Notes under the pieces: generated by a model
Seen by the model: only the letters and a program-made list of their open reading frames with translations
Database searches by the model: none
Told to the model about the DNA's origin: nothing
Assembly (NCBI RefSeq): GCF_036634195.1
Contig: NZ_JAZIFY010000001.1
Location: 5,962,501-6,026,500 of the forward strand
DNA from: Streptomyces sp. P9-A4
GTDB taxonomy: Bacteria; Actinomycetota; Actinomycetes; Streptomycetales; Streptomycetaceae
DNA: 64,000 bases
Direction: 5' to 3'
Position numbers and translations under genes: made by a program
Shown here: positions 47,992 to 55,547 of the stretch, one piece after another
Layout: each line of letters opens with the position of its first letter
How positions within the stretch are numbered: the stretch's first letter is position 1

Positions 47992-48735
47992 TCAGGCCGT
48001 CCTCGCGACCGGCTTGCGCGCCGCGAGCGCCCCGTCGTAGCGGGTCACCAGGAGCCGGGCCAGTTCCGGGGAGGCGCCGAGGACGTTCGCCAGGACGTCC
48101 GCCCCGGCCGCGCCCGCCGCGATGCGGTCCGGGAGGCGGCCGGGGGCGATCACGTAGGGGGCGACGGCCACCCGCCGGACGCCCGGTTCCGTACGCAGGG
48201 CCCTTACGGCCTCCTCCGTACGGGGAAGGGATGCGGAGGCGAACGCGGGCCGCACGGAGCACCAACCGGTGCGCCGCAGCTCCCGCGCCGTTTCTGCGAT
48301 CACCGCGATCGCCTCCGGGTCGGTGGAGCCCGCCGAGGCCAGGACGACCCCGGTGGTGCTCTTGTCGCCGGGCGTGAGCCCGGCCTCGTGCAGCCGTCGT
48401 TCCACCGCCGCGATCAGCAGCGGCGAGGGGCCGAGGACCTCCGCCTGGCGGAGGTCCAGGGACGGGGGCGCCTGGCGCAGGACGGCGGGGATGTCGGCCT
48501 TCGCGTGGAAGGCACGGGTGAGGAGGAGCGGCAGGGCCACGACCTCCCGTACCCCGTCGGCGGCGAGCCGGTCGAGGACCCCCGGCACCGACGGCAGGTT
48601 GAAGTCCAGGAACGCCGTCTCCACCCGCAGCCCCGGCCGCAGCGCACCGGCCCGGCGCACGAGCGCCCGGACGGTCGCCGCGTGCCGCGGGTCGCGGCTG
48701 CCGTGGGCGATGACGAGGAGGGCCGGTCGGTTCAC
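47992..48735 (-). CDS. sirohydrochlorin chelatase (CbiX/SirB family)
   Basis: The product is 247 aa, two CbiX-like half domains. The first carries the family start LLVIAHGSRDPRHAATVRAL with the metal-binding His, and TRAFHAKADIPAVL with a second His. It probably inserts iron into sirohydrochlorin to make sirohaem for the sulfite reductase encoded at the head of the same operon. GTG 48733-48735 lies eight bases after the permease stop. It is the last gene of the operon. Confidence 0.88.
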   Translation of the reverse strand: MNRPALLVIAHGSRDPRHAATVRALVRRAGALRPGLRVETAFLDFNLPSVPGVLDRLAADGVREVVALPLLLTRAFHAKADIPAVLRQAPPSLDLRQAEVLGPSPLLIAAVERRLHEAGLTPGDKSTTGVVLASAGSTDPEAIAVIAETARELRRTGWCSVRPAFASASLPRTEEAVRALRTEPGVRRVAVAPYVIAPGRLPDRIAAGAAGADVLANVLGASPELARLLVTRYDGALAARKPVARTA

Positions 48736-48743
48736 GGTCGGGC

Positions 48744-49637
48744 TCAGCTCTGCGCCAGCAGACCGCGGCGGCGCAGCACGGCGCGCTCCAGCGGGCTGAA
48801 GATCAGCAGGTCGATGGCGATGCCGACGACCAGGATCAGGATGATCGCCAGGAAGATGCCGGCCATGTCGATGTTGTTGCGGCCGTTCTCCAGGAGCTGG
48901 CCGAGGCCGAGCCCCAGGTCGGGGGAGGACGCGATGATCTCCGCCGCCATCAGCGAACGCCACGAGAACGCCCAGCCCTGCTTGAGCCCGGCCAGATAGC
49001 CCGGCAGCGCGGCCGGCATCACGATGTACCAGGCGCCCTTGAGGCCGGTCGCGCCGAGCGTCTGCCCGGCCCGCAGGAAGAGCGGCGGGACCTGGTCGAC
49101 ACCGGCGACGAGACCGTTGGCGATCGACGGGACGGCGCCCAGCAGGATCACCGCGAACATCATGCTGTCGTTGAGGCCGAGCCAGAGCACGGCCGGCGCC
49201 ACCCAGGCCACCGAGGGCAGCGACTGGAGACCCGAGAGGATCGGGCCGAGCGCCGCACGGACGAACTTGACCCGGGAGACCAGGAGTCCGAGCGGGGTGC
49301 CGATCGCGAGGGCCATCAGGAAGCCGAGGAGGGCCCGCGACACGCTGGTCCACAGCACGTCGAGGAGGGTACCCTCCAGCCACATCGTGGTCAGGCTGTC
49401 CCACACCGCGGACGGCGCGGGCAGCTTGTACTCGTCGGTGACCTTCGCCGTGACGAGCAGCTGCCACACCACGAGGACGAGCACGACGGCGAAGACCGGC
49501 GGGAACACCTTCTTCAGCAGGACCTCACGGACCGGGGTCCGCCGGATCTGCACGGTGTCGAGCGCGTCCAGGCCGGCTTCGAGCCCGGCGAGGTCGTCCG
49601 CCTTCCGCGGCTTCGGGGTGGTTTCAGTGCTGGCCAT
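48744..49637 (-). CDS. ssuC: ABC transporter permease, sulfonate/sulfate-ester type
   Basis: The product is 297 aa with about six spans. The SsuC/TauC-like permease core includes SRALLGFLMALAIGTPLGLL and a PLGLLVSRVKFVRAALGPIL stretch. ATG 49635-49637 is preceded by GGGGAGA and overlaps the ATPase stop by 14 bases. Symbol ssuC is given by analogy; the true substrate is unproven, but its place in the sulfur operon strongly points to an organic or inorganic sulfur source. Confidence 0.85.
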   Translation of the reverse strand: MASTETTPKPRKADDLAGLEAGLDALDTVQIRRTPVREVLLKKVFPPVFAVVLVLVVWQLLVTAKVTDEYKLPAPSAVWDSLTTMWLEGTLLDVLWTSVSRALLGFLMALAIGTPLGLLVSRVKFVRAALGPILSGLQSLPSVAWVAPAVLWLGLNDSMMFAVILLGAVPSIANGLVAGVDQVPPLFLRAGQTLGATGLKGAWYIVMPAALPGYLAGLKQGWAFSWRSLMAAEIIASSPDLGLGLGQLLENGRNNIDMAGIFLAIILILVVGIAIDLLIFSPLERAVLRRRGLLAQS

Positions 49638-50418
49638 GACGGCGGATCTCCCCACGCAGGTGCTCGGTGATCTCGAGGGACAGCTCCGCGACGTCGGAGT
49701 CCTCGATGCGGCGCGGCTGAGGAATGTCGATGCTCCACTCGTGGGCGATCCGGCCCGGCCGGGACGAGAGGAGGACGACGCGCTCGGCCAGCCGCACGGC
49801 CTCGCGCACGTTGTGGGTGACGAAGAGCACCGACAGCTTCGTCTCCCGCCAGATCCGGGTCAGCTCGTCGTGCAGCACGTCCCGGGTGATGGCGTCGAGC
49901 GCGGCGAACGGCTCGTCCATCAGGAGCAGGTCACTGTCCTGGGCGAGCGCGCGGGCCAGCGCGACCCGCTGGCGCATGCCGCCGGACAGTTCGTGGACGC
50001 GCTTGCCGTACGAGCCGTTCAGCCGGACGAGTTCGAGCAGCCGTTCGGCCTCGGAACGCCGCTCGGTCTTGGGCACCCCGCGCAGCCGCAGGGCCAGTTC
50101 GATGTTCTTGCCCGCGGTGAGCCACGGGAAGAGGGCGTGCTCCTGGAACATCAGGGCCGGCCGGCCGCCGGGGGTCTCGATGGACCCCGCGGACGGCCGG
50201 TCGAGCCCGGCGACCAGGTTGAGCAGCGTGGACTTGCCGCAGCCCGAGGCGCCCAGGAGGGTGACGAACTCGCCCGGTGCGACATCGAGCGAGATGTCGT
50301 CGAGGACGAGCTGCCCGCCGGCGGGCCCGCCGAAGGACTTGGAGACGTGCTCGATGCGGGCGGCATGGGATACCGCCGCACGGTCCTCGGCCTTGGCGAG
50401 CGTCGCGGTCGTGGCCAT
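49624..50418 (-). CDS. ssuB: ABC transporter ATP-binding protein, sulfonate/sulfate-ester type
   Basis: The product is 264 aa. Walker A is LLGASGCGKSTLL, the signature is HELSGGMRQRVALARALAQ, Walker B is DLLLMDEPFAALD, and the switch His is in FVTHNVREAVRLA. I chose ATG 50416-50418 because AGGAGGT sits at the right distance; GTG 50427 would place the site against the codon. It couples to the permease by overlap. Confidence 0.9.
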   Translation of the reverse strand: MATTATLAKAEDRAAVSHAARIEHVSKSFGGPAGGQLVLDDISLDVAPGEFVTLLGASGCGKSTLLNLVAGLDRPSAGSIETPGGRPALMFQEHALFPWLTAGKNIELALRLRGVPKTERRSEAERLLELVRLNGSYGKRVHELSGGMRQRVALARALAQDSDLLLMDEPFAALDAITRDVLHDELTRIWRETKLSVLFVTHNVREAVRLAERVVLLSSRPGRIAHEWSIDIPQPRRIEDSDVAELSLEITEHLRGEIRRHGQH

Positions 50419-50486
50419 GGTCGTCACCTCCTGGTGAAGCTGAACTCGGGCTGCTGCACGGGTGTCTGACGCCGGTTACTCGGGAA

Positions 50487-51596
50487 CTACTTCACGCCGA
50501 GACCGGCGTCGGAGACCTCGGGCCGCCCCGCGGCCTTCAGAACCTTGTTGAGCGGCTCGAGGTCGTAGATGCCGCCCAGTTCGGGCTTCTCCAGAAGACC
50601 GGCCTTCACCGCGTGGTCGGCCTGCGCCTGGAGCGTGGCGGCCAGCGGGTCGTCGGTGAACTGGATGGACGGCCACGCGGCGTCGATGACCTTCGTGCCC
50701 AGCGCCTTGCCCGAGAGGTCCTTGAGCTTGGCGTTGGCCGAGGCCTTCGCCTTGTCCGGGTTGGCGTTGATCCACTCGTTGGTCTTCACCGCGCCGCGCA
50801 GGAAGGCCTCGACGACGTCCGGGTGGGCGCTGAGGAACTTCTGCGACACGATGATGTTCGTGATCACGAACTTCTTGCCGGGCCACAGGTCGGACTCGTC
50901 GAGGAGCACCTTCGCCCCGTCGGCGACCAGCTTCGACGCGGTCGGCTCCGGCACCCAGGCGCCGTCGATGGCGCCGGAGGCGTAGGCGTTCGGGGTGACC
51001 TTGTTGTCCGTGCGGACCACCGAGACGTCGCCCTTGCCGCTCTGGGCGTCGACCTTCCAGCCCTTCTCGGAGATCCAGTTGAGGAAGGCCACGTCCTGCG
51101 TGTTGCCGAGCTGCGGGGTGGCGATCCGCTTGCCCTTGAGGTCGTCCGGAGTCTTGATCTTCGCCGGGTTCACCACGAGCTTCACACCGCCGGAGGCGGA
51201 GCCGCCGACGATCCGCAGGTTGGTGCCCTTGGTCTTCACGTAGCCGTTGATGGACGGCGAGGGGCCGATGAAGCCGATGTCGATCGAGCCGGCGTTGAGC
51301 GCCTCGATCTCGGAGGGGCCGGCGTTGAAGGTGGTGGGCACCAGCTTGGTGCCGCCCAGCTCCTTCTGGAGGAGGCCCTCCTGGTCGCCCACCAGCGCGG
51401 TGGCGTGCGTGAGGTTGGGGAAGTACCCGAGCCGTACGGTGTCGGCGGAGAGCTTCTCGCCCTCGGCGGCCACCTTCTTCTCGTCGTTCTTGGCCTCGGA
51501 GCCGTAGCCGCATGAGGCGAGCGCGCCGATCAGCAGTGGCAGAGCGGCGGCGGCGGCGAGGCCGCGGCGCAGGGTGGTACGGGTGGTGGCAGGCAC
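50487..51596 (-). CDS. ssuA: ABC transporter substrate-binding lipoprotein, sulfonate/sulfate-ester type
   Basis: The product is 369 aa. A lipobox signal (LIGALASCGYG) leads a type-2 solute-binding fold of the SsuA/TauA group: VRLGYFPNLTHATALVGDQE, then a FNAGPSEIEALNAGSIDIGF core and later DVVEAFLRGAVKTNEW. It binds an organosulfur or sulfate ester outside the membrane. GTG 51594-51596 is preceded by GAGGGG. A Cys mini-ORF and hairpin separate it from cysN, which may allow separate control. Confidence 0.88.
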   Translation of the reverse strand: MPATTRTTLRRGLAAAAALPLLIGALASCGYGSEAKNDEKKVAAEGEKLSADTVRLGYFPNLTHATALVGDQEGLLQKELGGTKLVPTTFNAGPSEIEALNAGSIDIGFIGPSPSINGYVKTKGTNLRIVGGSASGGVKLVVNPAKIKTPDDLKGKRIATPQLGNTQDVAFLNWISEKGWKVDAQSGKGDVSVVRTDNKVTPNAYASGAIDGAWVPEPTASKLVADGAKVLLDESDLWPGKKFVITNIIVSQKFLSAHPDVVEAFLRGAVKTNEWINANPDKAKASANAKLKDLSGKALGTKVIDAAWPSIQFTDDPLAATLQAQADHAVKAGLLEKPELGGIYDLEPLNKVLKAAGRPEVSDAGLGVK

Positions 51597-51663
51597 GGGA
51601 GGTGTTCCCCTCGATTCAGCGTTTTCGAAGTCTGCGTCTATGTCGTTCGGGGTGGAGCGGGGT

Positions 51664-51683
51664 CGCGCCGCACAGGCGGCGCG
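51664..51683. promoter_or_regulatory. perfect hairpin between the Cys mini-ORF and ssuA
   Basis: An 8-bp perfect stem (51664-51671 with 51676-51683, CGCGCCGC arms) has a four-base loop. On the minus strand it begins six bases after the stop of the 33-aa reading frame and 68 bases before the ssuA start. It is suited to be an attenuator or internal terminator. Confidence 0.6.
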
Positions 51684-51689
51684 TCGAGG

Positions 51690-51791
51690 TCAGCACGCAC
51701 ATCGCGCGACGCCTCCCATGCCCGCACCGAGGGCACCGGAGCCCACCCGGCCGCCCTCCTTCGCGAAGGTGGCGTAGACGTTCTCGCTCAT
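51690..51791 (-). CDS. candidate 33-aa Cys-terminated peptide inside the sulfur operon
   Basis: A frame starts ATG 51789-51791, one base after the cysN stop, and reads MSENVYATFAKEGGRVGSGA, then LGAGMGGVARCAC. Cysteines sit at residues 31 and 33, the latter being the last codon, directly before a perfect hairpin. Translation could couple to cysN, whose last codons hold an AAGGGTGG-like site. The layout resembles cysteine-responsive leader peptides, in which slow Cys codons control a downstream structure. The frame is seen; translation and function are inferred. Confidence 0.45.
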   Translation of the reverse strand: MSENVYATFAKEGGRVGSGALGAGMGGVARCAC

Positions 51792-51792
51792 G

Positions 51793-53169
51793 TCAGAAGT
51801 CCCACCCTTCTTCCTCGTCCACCGCGGCCACGGCCTTGCCCGTGGCGAAGGACTCGCCCGCCATGCCCGCCGCCAGCGTGGTGCCGTCCGCCGGGTCGAT
51901 CAGCAGGAACGAACCGGTGCGGCGCGAGTCCGCGTACGCGTCGAGCGCGAGCGGCTCGGCCGTGCGCACCACGACCCGGCCGATGTCGTTGGTGACCAGC
52001 TGACCCGGGTTCGGGTGCTGGGAGAGGTCGTCCAGGGTCAGCCGCGAGGGGATCTCCTTGACGATCGCCTTGACCGTGCGGGTGGTGTGCTTGAGCAGCA
52101 CCCGCTGGCCGACGGAGAGCGCCCGGTCCGCCACGTGGCAGACGGTCGCCTCGATGTCCTGGGTGGTCGCCGGGGCGTCGCCGACCGGGGCGAGCAGGTC
52201 GCCGCGCGAGATGTCGATGTCGTCGGCGAGCCGGATGGTGACCGACTGCGGGGCCCAGGCGATGTCCACGGACTCGCCGAGCGCGTCGATCCCGGTGACG
52301 GTGGAGGTCTTCCCCGAGGGCAGCACGGTGATCCGCTCGCCGACCCGGAAGGCACCGGCCGCGATCTGGCCGGCGTAGCCCCGGTAGTCGGGGTGCTCGG
52401 CGGTCTGCGGGCGGATCACGTACTGCACCGGGAAGCGCGCGTGGCAGGCCGTCAGGTCGTGGCTGACCGGGACGGTCTCCAGGTGCTCGAGGACCGTCGG
52501 GCCGCCGTACCAGTCCATGTTGGCGGACGGCTCCACGACGTTGTCGCCGGCCAGCGCCGAGATCGGGATCGCGGTGCACCAGTTCTCCTGGGGGTTCCCC
52601 CCAGACCCCCAGCCCGGGACGCCGAGCTCGGAGGCGTACGCCGTGAACTCCTCCGCGATGGCGGCGAAGACGGGCTCCCGGTAGTCGACCAGGTCCATCT
52701 TGTTCACGGCCAGGACCACGTGCGGGACGCGGAGCAGCGCGGCGACGGCGGCGTGCCGGCGGGTCTGCTCGACGACGCCGTTGCGGGCGTCGACCAGGAC
52801 CACGGCCAGCTCGGCGGTGGACGCGCCCGTCACCATGTTCCGGGTGTACTGCACGTGCCCGGGGGTGTCGGCGAGGATGAACCGGCGGCGGGGCGTCGCG
52901 AAGTAGCGGTACGCCACGTCGATGGTGATGCCCTGCTCGCGCTCGGCCCGCAGTCCGTCGGTGAGGAGCGCCAGGTCGGGCGCCTCCTGGCCGCGCGAGC
53001 GCGAGGCGTGCTCCACGGCCTCCAGCTGGTCCGCGAGGACCGACTTGGAGTCGTGCAGCAGCCGGCCCACCAGGGTGGACTTGCCGTCGTCGACGGAACC
53101 GGCGGTGGCGAAACGCAGCAGGGTGGTGGCCGCCAGCTGGTCGGACAGCTGCTCGGTGGACGTGCTCAT
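51793..53169 (-). CDS. cysN: sulfate adenylyltransferase subunit 1 (GTPase)
   Basis: The product is 458 aa. The GTPase motifs are G1 GSVDDGKSTL, G3 DTPGH in ILADTPGHVQYTRNMVTGAS, and NKMD. It forms ATP sulfurylase with CysD, making APS from sulfate and ATP with GTP hydrolysis. Start ATG 53167-53169 overlaps the cysD stop in TAATG. A palindromic repeat at 52588-52612 inserts an unusual segment (GWGSGGNPQENWC) just before AIPISALAGDNV. There is no fused CysC, which is a separate gene here. Confidence 0.93.
   Translation of the reverse strand: MSTSTEQLSDQLAATTLLRFATAGSVDDGKSTLVGRLLHDSKSVLADQLEAVEHASRSRGQEAPDLALLTDGLRAEREQGITIDVAYRYFATPRRRFILADTPGHVQYTRNMVTGASTAELAVVLVDARNGVVEQTRRHAAVAALLRVPHVVLAVNKMDLVDYREPVFAAIAEEFTAYASELGVPGWGSGGNPQENWCTAIPISALAGDNVVEPSANMDWYGGPTVLEHLETVPVSHDLTACHARFPVQYVIRPQTAEHPDYRGYAGQIAAGAFRVGERITVLPSGKTSTVTGIDALGESVDIAWAPQSVTIRLADDIDISRGDLLAPVGDAPATTQDIEATVCHVADRALSVGQRVLLKHTTRTVKAIVKEIPSRLTLDDLSQHPNPGQLVTNDIGRVVVRTAEPLALDAYADSRRTGSFLLIDPADGTTLAAGMAGESFATGKAVAAVDEEEGWDF
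52588..52612. repeat. GC-rich palindromic repeat inserted in frame in cysN
   Basis: Arms CTGGGGG (52588-52594) and CCCCCAG (52606-52612) frame a nested CTGGGG/CCCCAG dyad. This resembles a repetitive palindromic unit that is common between Streptomyces genes. Here it lies inside cysN without breaking the frame. Confidence 0.6.
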
Positions 53170-54104
53170 TAGAAGTACCCTTCGCGCTTGCGGTCTTCCA
53201 TCGCGGCCTCGGACATCTTGTCGTCGGCGCGGGTCGCGCCCCGCTCGGTGAGCCGGGAGGCGGCGATCTCGGCGATGACGGCGTCGAGCGTGGCGGCGTC
53301 GGAGTCGACGGCGCCGGTGCAGGACATGTCGCCGACGGTGCGGTAGCGGACCAGCCGCTTCTGCGTCGTCTCGGACTCCTTGGGGCCGCCCCACTCGCCG
53401 GCCGTCAGCCACATGCCGCTGCGGGCGAACACCTCGCGCTCGTGGGCGAAGTAGATCTGCGGGAGCTCGATCCTCTCGCGCTGGATGTACTGCCAGACGT
53501 CCAGCTCGGTCCAGTTGGAGAGCGGGAAGACGCGGACGTGCTCGCCGGGGGCGTGGCGGCCGTTGTAGAGCTGCCACAGCTCGGGGCGCTGGCGGCGGGG
53601 GTCCCACTGCGAGAACTCGTCGCGCAGGGAGAACACCCGCTCCTTGGCGCGGGCCTTCTCCTCGTCGCGGCGACCGCCGCCGAAGACGGCGTCGAATCGG
53701 TGCTGCTGGATCGCCTCGGTGAGCGGGACGGTCTGCAGCGGGTTGCGGGTGCCGTCGGGGCGCTCGCGGAGCTTGCCGGCGTCGATGTACTCCTGCACGG
53801 AGGCGACGTGCAGCCGCAGCCCGTGCTTGGCGACGACGCGGTCGCGGTACTCCAGGACCTCGGGGAAGTTGTGCCCGGTGTCGACGTGCAGCAGCGTGAA
53901 GGGGACCGGCGCGGGGGCGAAGGCCTTCAGCGCCAGGTGCAGCATGACGATGGAGTCCTTGCCGCCGGAGAAGAGGATCACCGGCCGCTCGAACTCGCCC
54001 GCCACCTCACGGAAGATGTGGACGGCCTCGGACTCCAGGGAGTCGAGGTGCGACAGCGCGAACGGGCTGTCCGTGCTGTCGTGAACATGAGCGACGGTCG
54101 TCAT
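53169..54104 (-). CDS. cysD: sulfate adenylyltransferase subunit 2
   Basis: The product is 311 aa. The PP-loop is VILFSGGKDSIVMLHLALKA, and the family GGGRRDEEKARAKERVFSLR and FPLSNWTELDVWQYI segments are present. It activates sulfate by adenylation together with CysN. ATG 54102-54104 overlaps the cysC stop by four bases and the stop overlaps cysN by one. Confidence 0.95.
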   Translation of the reverse strand: MTTVAHVHDSTDSPFALSHLDSLESEAVHIFREVAGEFERPVILFSGGKDSIVMLHLALKAFAPAPVPFTLLHVDTGHNFPEVLEYRDRVVAKHGLRLHVASVQEYIDAGKLRERPDGTRNPLQTVPLTEAIQQHRFDAVFGGGRRDEEKARAKERVFSLRDEFSQWDPRRQRPELWQLYNGRHAPGEHVRVFPLSNWTELDVWQYIQRERIELPQIYFAHEREVFARSGMWLTAGEWGGPKESETTQKRLVRYRTVGDMSCTGAVDSDAATLDAVIAEIAASRLTERGATRADDKMSEAAMEDRKREGYF

Positions 54105-54667
54105 GCGAGACCCCTCTCGGTGAGCAGCGCGTGGAGCGTCGCTGCCGACTCCTGCACGGTCTGGGTGTGGGACTCGATCCGGAGATCGGGGTTGCGCGGC
54201 TCGTCGTACGGGTCGTCGACGCCGGTCAGCCCGCTGATCTCGCCCGCGGCCTGCTTGGCGTACAGCCCCTTCACATCGCGGACGGAGCACACGTCCACCG
54301 GGGTGGCGACGTGCACCTCGACGTACGGGGTGCCCTCCGCGGCGTGGCGCTTGCGGACCGCCTCGCGGCTGTCCTCGTACGGCGCGATGACGGGGACGAG
54401 GACCTTCACGCCGTTGGAGGCGAGCAGCTCCGCGACAAAGCCGATGCGCTGCACGTTGGTGTGCCGGTCCTCGCGGGTGAAGCCGAGGCCCGCGGAGAGG
54501 AACTCGCGGATCTCGTCGCCGTCGAGCACCTCGACCCGGTGGCCCTCCTCGCGGAGGCGTCCTGCCAGCTCGTACGCGATGGTGGTCTTGCCGGCGCTCG
54601 GCAGGCCGGTGAGCCAGATGGTGGCACCCGTCACGCGCTTCTCCTGAACTTCCTGAGTGTCCGTCAT
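54101..54667 (-). CDS. cysC: adenylylsulfate (APS) kinase
   Basis: The product is 188 aa. Walker A is LTGLPSAGKTTIAYELA, with LDGDEIREFLSAGLGFTRED and the GLYAKQAAGEISGLTGVDDP lid segment that are diagnostic. It turns APS into PAPS. Start and stop both overlap neighbours by four bases. Because the reductase here looks like an APS-type CysH, the PAPS may go elsewhere, for example to sulfotransferases. Confidence 0.94.
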   Translation of the reverse strand: MTDTQEVQEKRVTGATIWLTGLPSAGKTTIAYELAGRLREEGHRVEVLDGDEIREFLSAGLGFTREDRHTNVQRIGFVAELLASNGVKVLVPVIAPYEDSREAVRKRHAAEGTPYVEVHVATPVDVCSVRDVKGLYAKQAAGEISGLTGVDDPYDEPRNPDLRIESHTQTVQESAATLHALLTERGLA

Positions 54668-55371
54668 CCGTGCAGTCCGCACTCGGTCTTGGCCCGTCCC
54701 GCCCAGCGTCCGGCGCGGGCGTCCTCGCCCTCCAGGACGCGGCGGGTGCAGGGGGCGCAGCCGACGGAGGCGTACCCGTCCATGAGGAGCGGGTTGGTGA
54801 GGACACCGTGCTCGGTGACGTAGGCGTCGACGTCGTCCTGCGTCCAGCGGGCGATGGGGGAGACCTTGACCTTCCGCCGCTTCTCGTCCCAGCCGACGAC
54901 CGGGGTGTTCGCCCGGGTCGGGGACTCGTCGCGGCGCAGGCCGGTCGCCCAGGCGCGGTACCGGGTCAGGCCCTCTTCGAGCGGCTTGACCTTGCGCAGC
55001 GCGCAGCACAGGTCGGGGTCGCGGTCGTGCAGCTTCGGACCGTGCTCGGCGTCCTGCTCGGCCACCGTCCGGCGCGGGGTCAGGGTGATGACGTTGACGT
55101 CCATCACGGCGTCCACCGCGTCGCGGGTGCCGATGGTCTCCTCGAAGTGGTAGCCCGTGTCGAGGAAGACGACGTCCACACCGGGCCGGACCCGGGAGGC
55201 GAGGTGGGCGACGACCGCGTCCTCCATGGAGGAGGTGACGCAGAAGTCCTCGCCGAAGGTGTCCACGGCCCAGCGGAGGATCTCCAGCGCGGAGGCGTCC
55301 TCCAGGTCGCGGCCGGCCTGCTCGGCGAGTGCCTTGAGGTCGGCCGCGGTGGTGTCCTGAGCGATCGTCAT
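54664..55371 (-). CDS. cysH: APS/PAPS reductase
   Basis: The product is 235 aa. It has the PP-loop-like SSMEDAVVAHLA and the four [4Fe-4S] cysteines (CCALRKVKP, then CAPCTRR), plus the C-terminal ECGLHG redox cysteine. The iron-sulfur cysteines point to APS rather than PAPS as substrate. It makes sulfite using thioredoxin. ATG 55369-55371 has GGGAGGGC upstream and overlaps the stop of the zinc-ribbon gene by three bases. Confidence 0.93.
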   Translation of the reverse strand: MTIAQDTTAADLKALAEQAGRDLEDASALEILRWAVDTFGEDFCVTSSMEDAVVAHLASRVRPGVDVVFLDTGYHFEETIGTRDAVDAVMDVNVITLTPRRTVAEQDAEHGPKLHDRDPDLCCALRKVKPLEEGLTRYRAWATGLRRDESPTRANTPVVGWDEKRRKVKVSPIARWTQDDVDAYVTEHGVLTNPLLMDGYASVGCAPCTRRVLEGEDARAGRWAGRAKTECGLHG

Positions 55372-55547
55372 ATCTCTGCCCTCCCAGGGGTGTTGCCCGA
55401 AGTCGCCGGGGCGAGGAGCCCCAGGAACTTCAGCTGGAAGGCTCGGCTGCACGCGGCGCATTCCCAGGCGCCGTGGCCCTGCTCGTTGGGTCGCAGGTCC
55501 TCGTCGCCGCAGTAGGGGCAGTGGAACGGTGCGGCGCGCTCGCTCAT
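55368..55547 (-). CDS. 59-aa zinc-ribbon protein of the sulfur operon
   Basis: The product is 59 aa. Four cysteines, C10 and C13 (CPYC) and C30 and C33 (CAAC), make a rubredoxin-like zinc or iron knuckle. ATG 55545-55547 overlaps the sulfite reductase stop and its stop overlaps cysH, so it is held tightly in the operon. It may be an electron-transfer partner or assembly factor for the reductases. It is too small for many gene finders but its conservation of frame and coupling make it credible. Confidence 0.85.
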   Translation of the reverse strand: MSERAAPFHCPYCGDEDLRPNEQGHGAWECAACSRAFQLKFLGLLAPATSGNTPGRAEI

